Assembly (NCBI GenBank): GCA_963576785.1
Contig: OY756150.1
Location: 1,426,001 to 1,490,000 of the forward strand
DNA from: Chlorophyllum brunneum
Lineage: Eukaryota; Basidiomycota; Agaricomycetes; Agaricales; Agaricaceae
DNA: 64,000 nucleotides
Reading direction: 5' to 3'
Below the pieces are notes generated by a model that searched no databases, had not been told where the DNA came from, and was given only the letters and a program-made list of their open reading frames with translations. Below, in pieces: positions 23,801 through 33,908 of the stretch. Every line of letters begins with the position of its first letter. Positions within the stretch are counted from its first letter, which is position 1. The translations under genes were made by a program, and so were the position numbers.

Positions 23801-24392
23801 ATGGTCTATCAAGTCACCGAATAACAACACCCCCAAGAAGATTTTCAGTAAACCCGTTACTGTTCATGGTGTTTCTGGGATTCCGGTGTTGGCTAAGAAA
23901 TCCGAAGATGGGGATGTTGTCATGGCCGATGGTGAAGGTGATAGTGGAGGAAAGCCACCGCCGGGGACGGTTACGAGACAGAGAACTATGACGAGGAAAC
24001 CGCGTATATCGAGGTCGAAGGTTATTGCTAGACTTGCGTCTCAACGTGCCGCTGCCTCCTCATCTTCATCTTCCTCACGTACGCCGAAAAATGAGAATGG
24101 TGGTGTACCGTTTACACCACATTCTCGGCGTCCGTTGCCTCCGTCTGTGGGAATGAAATTGGAAGCGTCGGGGAGAAGGACGAGATCGAGTTTTGGTGCG
24201 AGAAGGGGGAGGATGAGTATTCTTGGTTCTGGTTCTGGGGCTTTGTTGACGCCTAGTGGTGGTGGTGGTGGTGGTGGTGGGAAGGGGGAGAGGGAGAGGA
24301 ATGTGATTGCGAGTGCGAAGAAGAGGGTTAGGCAGAGTGAGATTGCGAGGAGGAGGATGAGTAGGGGTAGTGGTGTGTTGAAGAGGGATTAG
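20834..24392 (+). CDS. SAP-domain nuclear protein, 1151 residues
   Basis: Three exons join in phase (20834-21242, 21295-22950, 23002-24392) for 1151 residues. Residues about 8-47 form a SAP domain (ALHALKREQLQKLCKLHAIK, then GKNSEIIQRLKRH), a DNA-binding helix-extended-helix found in chromatin and nuclear-envelope proteins. The rest is low complexity: Thr runs, an Ala run (about 21817-21834), a glycine run encoded by repeated GGT at about 24252-24282, and many basic Ser/Arg-rich stretches such as KRKLEMSRAKRRSS. Abundant Ser-Pro and Thr-Pro sites suggest phosphorylation. The final exon begins PKSKPSRFGFLTSAKKLVA. Likely a nuclear architectural protein; no enzymatic domain is visible, and its partners cannot be told from sequence. 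Confidence 0.85.
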
Positions 24393-24637
24393 CGAGGATT
24401 TTGATGGTCGGCGTACCCATTCGCTCTCCTTTCTTGGAATGTTTTTATTTTGGCTCGAGTTATTTTATCCGCTATGTATGTACGGACGGGGTCTGTACGT
24501 TCTCTGTTTTTTTTTGTTGATCTCCCGTTCTCGCGATTACGATATCCTACGTCGCTTTAGTTTCTTCGTTCTTCTTCGTTCTTGTATCTCGAAGTTGTCG
24601 ACAATTGAAGTCTCTCGGTGTAAATGACATGTATAGT

Positions 24638-25458
24638 TTACTTCAAAAATCCGCATGATGCTCTCTCTACGCAAGACCAGACCAAAAGTACATAAATCAT
24701 GAAGCACTGAAGTCCAAAAAGTCGCCAGAGTAATTGTATCTCGTGCTCGGGTGCATAAGGGCTGTAATCTTTCATGAAATCCGCCGGTCTCACCCCATCC
24801 GGCTGTGTATACACAGCCGCCGTACATTTATACGGAGACATTTCGGACTTGGGGATCCCTGCTTTGGATGTTCTTAGCACTAAAATTGAGAACATATTAC
24901 GAATAACTACTTACCTTTACCCAGTAACCAATATTCCAAAGCAATACCCCTTTCTTTACATTTCGGAACTTTAGTCTCTTCTTCTCTTTCCCCAGTTGTC
25001 CATTCATATTCAACTTCATCAGTATAAATCAAATATCGTGTTTGAGCTATATCGTTGGTGGACCACATCAACACATCAAATCCAACTTCTTCTTGAACAA
25101 CTTTTTGTATCTAGTTGAGAGCGGTTTGGTCTTCTTTGATAGAGGTGAAATTTCGTCCACGGATGGAAGATGCCCAAGAGAAGAACGCGTGAAGTGAGAG
25201 TATGATACCGATGTATACAGGGAGTTTGATTATTTTTGGAGTTATACGACCGATGTAGAATCCTGGGCCGTTGGAACTGCGGTTTGTGGTGTAGTACATG
25301 ATGCCTCCATCAGGTCCGAGATCTCGAGAGACGTAGGGACGGGTTGGTTTTCGGAGATAGGAGGGTTTGGGAGAGGGGTTGGGGTTGGATGATTGTGAGA
25401 GTAGAGGAAATTTGAGGCATGGAGGAGTGAAAGACAATTCAGAATTTATTGTCAACAT
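24638..25458 (-). pseudogene. Degenerate gene of unknown family, one membrane segment
   Basis: Coding-like sequence runs from ATG 25458 (MLTINSELSF) through a hydrophobic segment (LPVYIGIILSLHAFFSW, about 25180-25230) to a TAG near 25111. The same frame then continues sensibly (IQKVVQEEVGFDVLMWSTND) to about 25000. There a single-base shift is needed to enter ETKVPKCKERG, followed by a good GT-AG intron (donor GTAAGT at 24914, acceptor CAG before GGGATCCCC) that joins in phase to IPKSEMSPYKC and ends at a stop at 24638. One nonsense codon plus one frameshift argue for a pseudogene, although a sequencing error or an unusual intron cannot be excluded. The family is not recognised. Confidence 0.45.
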
Positions 25459-26988
25459 AATCCATACCCACCTAAAAAAAGTCTCAGTCCTATCATCACT
25501 ACTGGTAATAAATAAGTAATATTTGCATGATTAGCATGAGTTATACAAATATTGAGGAGGTATGATAGATATTTCAAGAGATATCTATTTTGTGAAAAAA
25601 AAAAAAAAACTTTCAGTCAAACAATAACTACTAAAAAACCAATTATAATACAGCAGATAAGAAATTTGCACACCAGCCTCTGGTGATTATACTTGAGAGG
25701 TTTGAGTAACAGTCTAGTTAGTAGTATTAGACTGCATAGAATGATTCCACTGTAAACTACTAAGCTTGTGTCCTTGTCTGAGTTTCATCCACACCCAACA
25801 GAAACTCTATAAACTATAAGTAGGTATGCAATTATCTTTGTGCAGGATTTATGTTAGTCAATTTTTGGCAGAGTGATGATATATCAACTCACTTCAATGT
25901 AGGCCTGGCAATTAGCAAAGAGAATAACTGAAGGATGATCAACAATGGCAAGAACAAAAGCTGTAATTGCCTATGTAGATTCCAGAGCATAGGATTCAAC
26001 AAACATTGTTACAATGTTTACATATTGCTTGTTTGGAGATGTTCCTATAGGATCTTGTATTAGAATTAATCCAATAAGATGTCTCTAGCTTGCATACCCA
26101 TTAATTTTGTATGGTACCTGTAAGCAAAGATAAGATATGCAATTATCAGGACTGTAACAAGGATTGTATTTGCAGTCTGCAATGCAATAGCAGCAATTAC
26201 TGTCTTATGAGCATTTTTAGCCCCAGTCCTGAATCTTAATATAATCATAGAAATCAATGTTGCTGTAATTTCAACATTTAGTCAATAAAACTAGATATAA
26301 ATTTCAATCTACTCACCTGCAAAAGCAAACAAAACTAGCAATGGGAGAATTACCACAAGACTAGTATATCTTGTCATATTCCAGACAATCCACAGGTGCC
26401 AAACCTTTAAATCCATAAATATGTGAATGATACTACTTTGACAATAAGAAAACCATTGACTTACTTGAATTACTGACAATAAGATATGGATCATACTCTC
26501 AGCAACATAAAGCACAAGTGCTAATGACTCCACACCCAAAACCAGTTCTTTATATGTATATGGTTCTCCAGGGAAATTCTTATGGTGGATATAGGCTTCT
26601 TGGATGAACCAAGTATTTCCTCCTAGGAAAACCAGTCCACAGAGCATGATCACTGAGGTATATGCAAGCATGAACTTGGTTTGGTTTTTCCTGTCAGAAT
26701 CCTGAAGCTGGGGTGGCAATGACTGGATGTAAAGGCAGTAGAGGGCAAATGTAATGCCATAGAGGACACCACTTAAGGCTGTGGATCCCATGAGCTCAAA
26801 TTCTGTGACAAGCAGCATTTTACCCTGAAGTGGGAGATTTTTGCCCATTGGAAACTGGGAATGTGGGAAGAGGAATGAGTAGTAGAAGCATCCCTGGAGT
26901 CCTACATATATACTACCCACTCATTCCCAAGTTGTCATGATGGCATTCATTGTACTTTGGTGTTGGTATCAGAGAACTTGGATACCAA
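25354..26988. other. CpG-free, AT-rich block of 1635 bp
   Basis: Reading every base from 25354 to 26988 I find no CG dinucleotide on either strand, while flanking DNA on both sides has CpG at ordinary density. The block is also visibly AT-rich and contains a poly-A tract at about 25595-25609. It includes the whole degenerate 7-TM gene and the first part of the degenerate gene at 24638-25458. Complete loss of CpG is the expected result of long-term cytosine methylation and deamination of a silenced repeat. Confidence 0.8.
25700..26818 (-). pseudogene. Decayed fungal 7-TM membrane protein
   Basis: Resembles the large Agaricomycete family of seven-helix membrane proteins of unknown function. 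From ATG 26818 (MLLVTEFELMGSTAL), exon 1 holds about three helices. A GT-AG intron at about 26404-26463 joins to VWHLWIVWNMTRYTS, and further exons give FRTGAKNAHKT, then IAAIALQTANTILVTVLIIAY. After RYHTKLMGMQARDILL the frame must shift by one base to continue into SPNKQYVNIVTMFVES. A TAG then follows ALEST, and in the block VYRVSVGCG the expected Trp codon reads TGA. Both nonsense changes are C:G-to-T:A transitions, matching the CpG-free surroundings. Helices are otherwise well preserved, so inactivation may be recent. Confidence 0.6.
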
Positions 26989-29900
26989 CGCAAGGTCCCC
27001 AGCATGTTTCAATTGAGGTGAGATGAATACATTCTGAGCTATCAGCCTCAAGATATGGACATGAATAACCTTCTTAAACCACACGGGCAATGATTTATGC
27101 CTCAGTTTACTTCTAGTAACCAAGGTGAGCCTCCATCGGACATGACATAGTACGTGTGTTAGCCTGTAAATGTTTTGTTATCAGATGGTCGCCGGTGTCA
27201 AAGTTTTGAGTGCACCCGATACCATGTTGTCTCATCAATCATCTTCAGTGTTTGCACTCGCATGATCTAGGGCCGGTCATGCGAAACCCCCGTACACTCA
27301 AGCAGCTTATATTGATGAGTCTGTAGCCTGAGGTGTAAATATACTTATACCGTGAAGCGCATGATATCATGAAAGCTGAGCAAGGGGAAGGCGGAGGTCT
27401 GGAATGAACCACCATGGTCAATTCATGTTACAACCCTGTATGTCTTTCTCCTCCTTCAGACTATGTCTTTATTAACATCCGACGCTCATCAACTGTGTGA
27501 ATATAGCTTTTGTTCCTTTGCGTGAGGGAAAACTGAGGATGATTACTGCAAATAAGTCACTGGAAGGACTTCATCCGTTGTATTTGTTGTTGGGGAGTAC
27601 GTCTTCTGCAACATGGATGTGGAATACGCGGGTGGTGTTTTAATCGGGGTGTGTCAGTATTAGGATGCATTGGATTGTAGCGAGATGTTGTCATGTTGCC
27701 ATACACTTCTTTTCTAATCAATTGTTGTTGTTTCTGACGAGGGTTGTGTAGATTTGGCGAATATGTATTGAAATAACCACGGGTGTTTTCAATGAATGTC
27801 CTTCACGCTCTTGTACGTCTGTCATCATCAGATCTTTACTTGATAAGTCTGCTAAACACAGGTTCCGTAGTTTCGCGCTTTAAAGGAAATTCTATCCCCG
27901 ACATGTGAATTGAAGTACTTGGTGTTAAAGCACCCCTCATACGAGCCTAGACGCTCCCAAGAAGTCCAAATCGCGTACCTCCACCGTCTGCTTATGGACT
28001 GTCTTTGGGCACTTGTACGTCCCCTATGCCGACGTTCGAAACTGAACTTCAAAAATAGTATATCCAGCATGATGTATCTCATCTACGAGACCCATGCTCG
28101 CTTCTGAACATGCTGCTTCCATCAACGCACTAACTTACGCGGGCGGTGATAACTGTAGTGATTTACTGGTACATACGTGTCTACCCGTCAACTGTGTGTC
28201 CTGGATCTCAAGTTCGGTGCTCGACAAGAAATCCCGACTCCTGTTTCTTCCCGGGCACCTTTTGTTGAATCAGGGGCCCATCACGTAGACGTCCTAGTGT
28301 TGCAACAGCCCGAATTCAAGCCCAAATCCAAGACAACCTGGAGCCTGGGATGATCAAGTGCCCCACCAGCGGTAACCGAAAGCACGGGAATCACGACAGC
28401 CGGTCCTATCCGGAGGCAGTGGGAGAGGACACTGAGTCGTAGAACAAGAGGATCGTCGTACGGAAGCAATTTGAACTGTGGCCTGCGGAGTCCGGATATA
28501 AGCTTTGAGGCCGATTAGTGTTCGACGATGTTGGTTGACATTTGGGATGGAGGGTGGTGAGGATTTGGAGTACAGGTTTCGATGGGCTAGGGAAAGCTCC
28601 TCCTTTCGGTTGGGATTGCGGTCTGGCCTGGATGCATGGGTACTCGTCAAGGGGCGTGGATTGTCGTGTTTTTCCCCCTGAAAGCTCTGGGGAGTTGGCG
28701 GGCAATACGCGACAAGCATCCACGGCCTGGGTGATATTCAGTACCCTCGTTGATGAATGAAATCCAATCCGACAATTCAGTGGTCATCGCAAAATGAGAT
28801 AGTATGGCGTACCTCCCTGCGTAACCAACATTGACGCATAACATCCTTCACCACACAGACCTCCTACGCTCAGCTCCATTCTGTAACGAGAATCAATGAC
28901 GTGGCCTGGAGATGATGAATGACTCATCCAATCTTGTGTCTACCTTCGTACGACACGTACCTGTGTCGCGGTAAAGGAATATTTGCAGCCTGTCGACTAT
29001 CAGGAACAGCGATTTCGTGTGCAGTTCACCCTCCTCATGAACGGATTCGTATTCATGTACCACCGCCTCCTCCACCGCAAGCTTATGCAACTGCTCCCTC
29101 CCAGTATCAACCCATAGTAACCACTCACTCAATTCCTTTCGTTTTTCCACTTCCTAAGCCTCCCAACAGCGAAAGTCAGAGTGCACGCACTGTCCCTCCT
29201 TTTCAACCACAACAATGATATGTGGTACCGCGCTGTCATCATTGTATGTTTTAAAAACATCTTAACATATGGCTAGTAGGGTAGAACCCTTATACTGTTA
29301 AATATACTGCTTTCATACGGAGAATAAAGTCAATGCCCATCTTCTAGGCTGAACGCTCTAGATCGGAAGGGGTTATCAGTGAAATGCCACAGACGTCTCC
29401 AACGAACCGCCAGACTTATCACAGATCAATCTATCATAAGGAGGCAGTCTAGCTAACGTCAACTTTGTTCTGAACGCGAGGGCCTCCGTTTCGCAGTCAT
29501 ATCTGTGTTGAAACACCACGCTTCTACTCCAGGTTCAGTGGCGTTATGAAATGGTATCCAAATCAGTACTGCCAAACACTGACCTGAATGAGGAGTACAT
29601 GTATAATATACGATCTTGACCAACAGTGAGTGACGAAAGACTTGACACGGCCAACCTGGCCTTGTGCACGACATGTGTCAGTGGGGCCTCAGCGCAGATT
29701 ATTACCGCGGGCTTATCACCCAGACTGGCGCTGCTCCAAAGTACCAAGGGAAAATGAGGGCGTGCCGTGCCCTTGGCAATAAAACCTGACAACAGACAGC
29801 ATCGTTCGGTCAACTTTCTGTCAAGCCATCTGATAGATTGTGCCCTCCAGTAACTCTTTCAGCCTGTCAAATTCCTGAAGAGAGCTGGCTCCAGTGAGCA

Positions 29901-30092
29901 TGAATTTGTTGCTTCGCTTAATAGGCATCCGTGCTGAGGTTAGCCTATCCTTTACCTCAATAATCGCGCGGGTACCTCGCGATCGGACCAACGTTCCAAA
30001 CCCCACATCCGGACACCAAAATTTGAGCGTACGTATAACAACGCTGACCCCCAAGATCAAAATACTTAGTTCACCTCCGGCACGAGTAGACT
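26989..30092. other. 3.1 kb with no supported gene
   Basis: CpG density returns to normal after about 27100. Open frames are short. Two overlapping frames at about 28893-29218 on opposite strands (the plus one has a proline run near 29060) look mildly protein-like, but neither has splice partners or a known domain. Function not assignable. Confidence 0.45.
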
Positions 30093-30275
30093 ATGAAGTT
30101 CAATACTGTTGTGACCCTCCTCACCTTTATCAAAAGAGCTAACGCCATGACTTGCGAAGACGCGGGTGGAACTTGTGTGGACAGCGCCCTAGCTTGCCCT
30201 CCGGGTAGTAGGTCTGTTTTCCCGGATTTTCCATGCTCAGATGAAACGAAGGCGTGTTGTTTTCTTTTTCATTAA
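30093..30275 (+). CDS. Small secreted Cys-rich protein, defensin-like spacing (copy 1)
   Basis: Intronless 60-codon frame starting MKFNTVVTLLTF. The N-terminal about 18 residues form a weak signal peptide (FIKRANA before the mature part). The mature part of about 42 residues has six cysteines with spacing C-x6-C-x6-C-x12-C-x6-CC, ending CCFLFH. The same first four intervals and the terminal CC occur in the second copy 1.2 kb downstream, so the two are paralogues. The spacing resembles the beta-defensin/big-defensin arrangement, which also ends in an adjacent CC. A secreted, disulfide-rich peptide such as an antimicrobial or effector is a reasonable guess; activity is unknown. The leader is less hydrophobic than that of copy 2, so secretion is uncertain. 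Confidence 0.6.
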   Translation: MKFNTVVTLLTFIKRANAMTCEDAGGTCVDSALACPPGSRSVFPDFPCSDETKACCFLFH

Positions 30276-31277
30276 TACCTTACTACACCTATCGTCCTAT
30301 ATTAGCTTTAAAATGCCCAGTTGTAAGATATAAACAAAAGAGGTCCGCTTATTTGAGATACTAAGTTGCAAACGTGCTTCATTTTATTTTTCGGGCGGAT
30401 AGTTTTGTCAAAGGGCAAAAATGAGGGAAGTCTGCATACAAATCAATACGTACATGTGTCGCATTCCTTCACCAAATGACTCTCATGCTTTGTATTTTTT
30501 TAATCGGCGGAAGCAGCGGACAATGTTTTTAAGGAATAGCTGAGCGGTCCATGGTCCTTGGTCGGCATAATCACATAGCCTAACGATCAAATATCTACGA
30601 TTCTCCTCAAGGATACTTATTAGCTTCTGAATGAAGTTCCGCATCCCCTCGATAAACATCGCCAAGCCAATCACAAGTTGAACTAGAAGCATCGCTGAAA
30701 CTAACTTGGAACACGGCCACCCCCTCCGGAGCCAGCTTTCAGAGATGCTTGATCAAGTGAGGCAGACCCCTAACTCGATATGGCAGGTTGGTCTGATGAA
30801 ATTGAATATCGCCAGCCGACATCCCAGATAGAAATCTCACTCAGTAGGGATTTATTGACAATAAAGGAGTCCTGTTCATTCGGGCGGTGCTGGTATCCAA
30901 CCTGCGATCAATTCTAGAGTGGAGAAAAATGGACGCTTTACGTTTTTCAGATCTCCGCCCGCGACATGCAGCGTCCAAGACATTATCTCTACCACCTCGT
31001 TATCAGCCCTTTTGACTATCCATTTTCGGGCCACTCCAAAGGTTGCAAGGTTATAAAAGCCCCCTCTGTAGTCCTTGTTAGACCAACAACAACCCACCTA
31101 CCGGGAACACAGTCAGTGTTTTGCGACCTACAACTCTTGACCTCTTCACTTACCTGCTCGTATCACAGAGCTCAAATTTTTCACAACAACTAGTCTTCGA
31201 ACTTCACTACCTGATTTGAACGTGTGTCTTCTACACATCGGTGCATAAAGTCTGGTTACTCACCTTGTCCCAGATCA
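30276..31277. other. Spacer between the two Cys-rich genes
   Basis: Contains no supported gene. A 69-codon minus frame at 30483-30692 (starting MLLVQLVIGLAMF) lacks a family match. The right half carries the promoter and leader of copy 2. Confidence 0.4.
31052..31058 (+). promoter_or_regulatory. TATA box of the second Cys-rich gene
   Basis: TATAAAA on the plus strand, about 220 bp before the ATG at 31278. It implies a 5' leader of roughly 190 nt. A leader intron is possible, since CCCAG lies just before the ATG at about 31269-31273. Confidence 0.45.
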
Positions 31278-31492
31278 TGAAATTCAGCATTGCCACTGCT
31301 GTTGCTATGGCCCTCGCTTTCGCCGTCAGTGCCAACGCAGTTTCTTGTCAGAATCAGGGTGGATCCTGCAACGACGGTGACCGCGACTGCCCCGCTAAGA
31401 CCCACAGTGTCTTCTGGGACACTGGATGTGACTCGGCCTTCTGGCCATGGGAGGAAGATGACAAGTGCTGTGTCCCCGACCCGACCCCTTGA
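31278..31492 (+). CDS. Small secreted Cys-rich protein, defensin-like spacing (copy 2)
   Basis: Intronless 71-residue protein. MKFSIATAVAMALAFAVSANA is an excellent signal peptide, likely cleaved after ANA. The mature 50 residues carry six cysteines as C-x6-C-x6-C-x12-C-x12-CC. The first four cysteines are spaced exactly as in copy 1, while the fourth loop is six residues longer and rich in Trp and acidic residues (FWPWEEDDK). Shared landmarks with copy 1 are GG before Cys2, CP after Cys3 and SVF before Cys4. The in-frame ATG at 31278 was preferred over the alternative start at 31241 because it begins the signal peptide. Secretion is a confident inference; function is not known. Confidence 0.78.
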
Positions 31493-33908
31493 TCGTCTTG
31501 CTTTGCGAACTGTGCATACAATGTACTAGTGTTCACTGTAATCTCGAGATCGAATGCCATAACCTCCTATTCAACCAAGTCGACAATTTATTTATAAGAG
31601 CCTAAGAGCATGCCTCTGGACGTGCAAGATAAGGTCAAAGGTCCAGTAACCGCTGTCAGTTTGATGTCTCGCTTTGTTTTGCGAGTCCTCCGGTTGTGCG
31701 ACGGCAAGGATTTCATAGTGGACAAGTGCGACAACGTGATTCTGGTGAGATCCGGGCAGCGAAGCCTGTGCGTCGTGACACAACCAAGCAGGTTCCATCT
31801 GTGGCTTACGCCGTCACCCGGCATGCGCGGAACAATGGGGGCGACTCGTTCTTCTAGTCCATTACTGCAGAAATATAACCGGTCATGGTACTTTCACAGT
31901 AGGAATAGTCCACATGCACGTCTTCACATCCATTAGGGAGAGTGGCCTAGTAGCACGGTGGCGGTATATTGGCCGCTAAGGAACGATGCTTGTTGTAGAT
32001 AGTGCGCTACTTCGAGCAAGTGAGGAATAGGTCATCAGAGGTGATTTAGGTGGTCGCGTCGAAGCAGCACGGCACCTGGAGGCGGACGAAATAAGGGTGG
32101 ACGCGGCCATGTGGTATGGGTTCGTTCACAGATGCTGGATGAAGTGTCAGTTGGGAGGAGAAATAATAGGCTCAGGGCACGACTCGTTGGACACGGGTGT
32201 ACACCAGAATGGTCAACAGCTTGTGATCCTCAATCGGAGTCGGGGCCAAATGTTCGGCCTCTTGCGCAATATCCATCAAGAATTCTAGTGAAGTCTAGCT
32301 AAAGCCTCTACTCGTCAGCTAGGGGAGTAAGTGGGAAAATACATGACAGAGCGTACTTAACGAGACCCACAGATAAAGGCCGGCCGATCCAGGGAATATG
32401 TCCGTAAACAAGAGCGTCGAGAGAGAAGTGGCGGAGTGCTTCAAGTGCGTCCAGCAATGCACTGCTAACAGCCATCATCAAAGGTTAGTATGTTTGGAGT
32501 GGCGACCTGAAGATAACAACATTCCTAGGATTCGATAACATGATGTTTAAGGAAGCTCTTTGTAAGCCAGTCTCTTGCACTTATTCCCACAGTAAGTGTT
32601 CGAAATACAACATGACTGGTATGTACTTCCTCCGATACCAACCCTCAAACATATACGTCCTAAACTTATGTTGAGGATGTAGCTGTGATTTTGTCAAGTT
32701 CTGCGGGGAGAGTGCCCGCGTTCCCGAAACAGGCTTCCGTTACCTTAAATCTGGCAGATGGTGGTTGAGGTACAGCCGCGCTCTCTCGCACACGCATAGC
32801 CTCCTCGTCCTTCTAAATCAGACTATTGCGTCAAAAATATGGTCACCCCAAGCCATCATATATCATCAGGCCTGTCAGGAGTCACAAGCGGCCATCATTT
32901 TCGCGAAGCACGTTGTTCTGGATCGAACAAGAAATGCCATACGCTCTATATCAAGCCTCAGGACAATCCCATTGCCTTCCATCAATCCATCCATGATTAT
33001 CCTCCAAACAAGCTGGTAAGCATGTGGCACATTCCCTCCCGTCGAGAATTCCGTCCCCAATCCGAAATGGACCCCATTTCTCTGTAGCCAATTGGTGCTG
33101 GTGCATTGAGAGGTGCACTGCAAGTTTACTGCACAACAATCACAGGGACCATCCGCATCCAACCCCAGCCAAGCCTGGTCAATCTATCCACACTAGCAAA
33201 TACCGCTGAAATCATAACGACAATCATTACGCCAAGAGAGGCCGCATTTCCTCCCCGTTGCCAAACCAACTCAAAGCACGACGAATCCAATGACTAGGCT
33301 GCGGCCCTATGTATTGTATGCCGTGATATGGGAGAGCTTTGTTTGAGATGATCTTATCTCTGTTACCACTCTTCGAATGGTTGTCTTTTGATCCCTGTAC
33401 GCCCGGCTGACCCCGGAATACCTTTCCTTTCTACGATACTCCGAGAAGTTGCCTTCTTCCCAGCATCGCCACCGTCAAAGGAAGGATAACCGCCTCCAAG
33501 TAAAGGATATTCACATGTTCTCCGACGTTTTCTCAAGTCAAACAAGGTATCAAGTTCACAAGGTCGTCTCCATTGAATTCCAAGGTTACCTGACACCGAG
33601 AATAGAACGGGTTCATCTGTCAACGTCGCATCTGTCCATTTATGAGCTACGTTGGAGACGATGGTGTTCACGTATCGCAAGGCTCATAAAGTAGCCACTA
33701 ACTGGGGCCTAGTGAGCTTGGCGTTCCATAAGCCCTTGATCTATGGATATATAAAGGCCAGTTGTACTCTTCATAGCTTCGTTTCTAGTTCCCCAACACC
33801 CATTCCTTAAACAGAGTCGAAGGTGAATCGTTGGTCCATTGTTGCCGCTTTAATGCTCCAGTTACTAACGGTTTCTATTCTAGTCAACAGACAAACCAAA
33901 GGCAAATT
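31493..33908. other. 2.4 kb with no supported gene; promoter of HET-like gene at right end
   Basis: Many short frames on both strands but none with a known domain. The minus-strand frame at 32875-33162 looks mildly coding but has no splice partners. The right end carries a TATA element at 33748. Confidence 0.45.
33748..33755 (+). promoter_or_regulatory. TATA box of the HET-like gene
   Basis: TATATAAA on the plus strand, about 160 bp upstream of the first ATG (33909) of the HET-like protein. It is a strong match in an otherwise mixed sequence. Confidence 0.55.

Noticed and set aside
22943..23836. 297-codon minus-strand frame
   Set aside because: Shadow of the third SAP-protein exon, lacking splice signals or a family match.
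25595..25609. Poly-A tract as evidence of a retrotransposed element
   Set aside because: No reverse transcriptase, no target duplication and no adjoining processed gene were found, so the tract alone is not enough.
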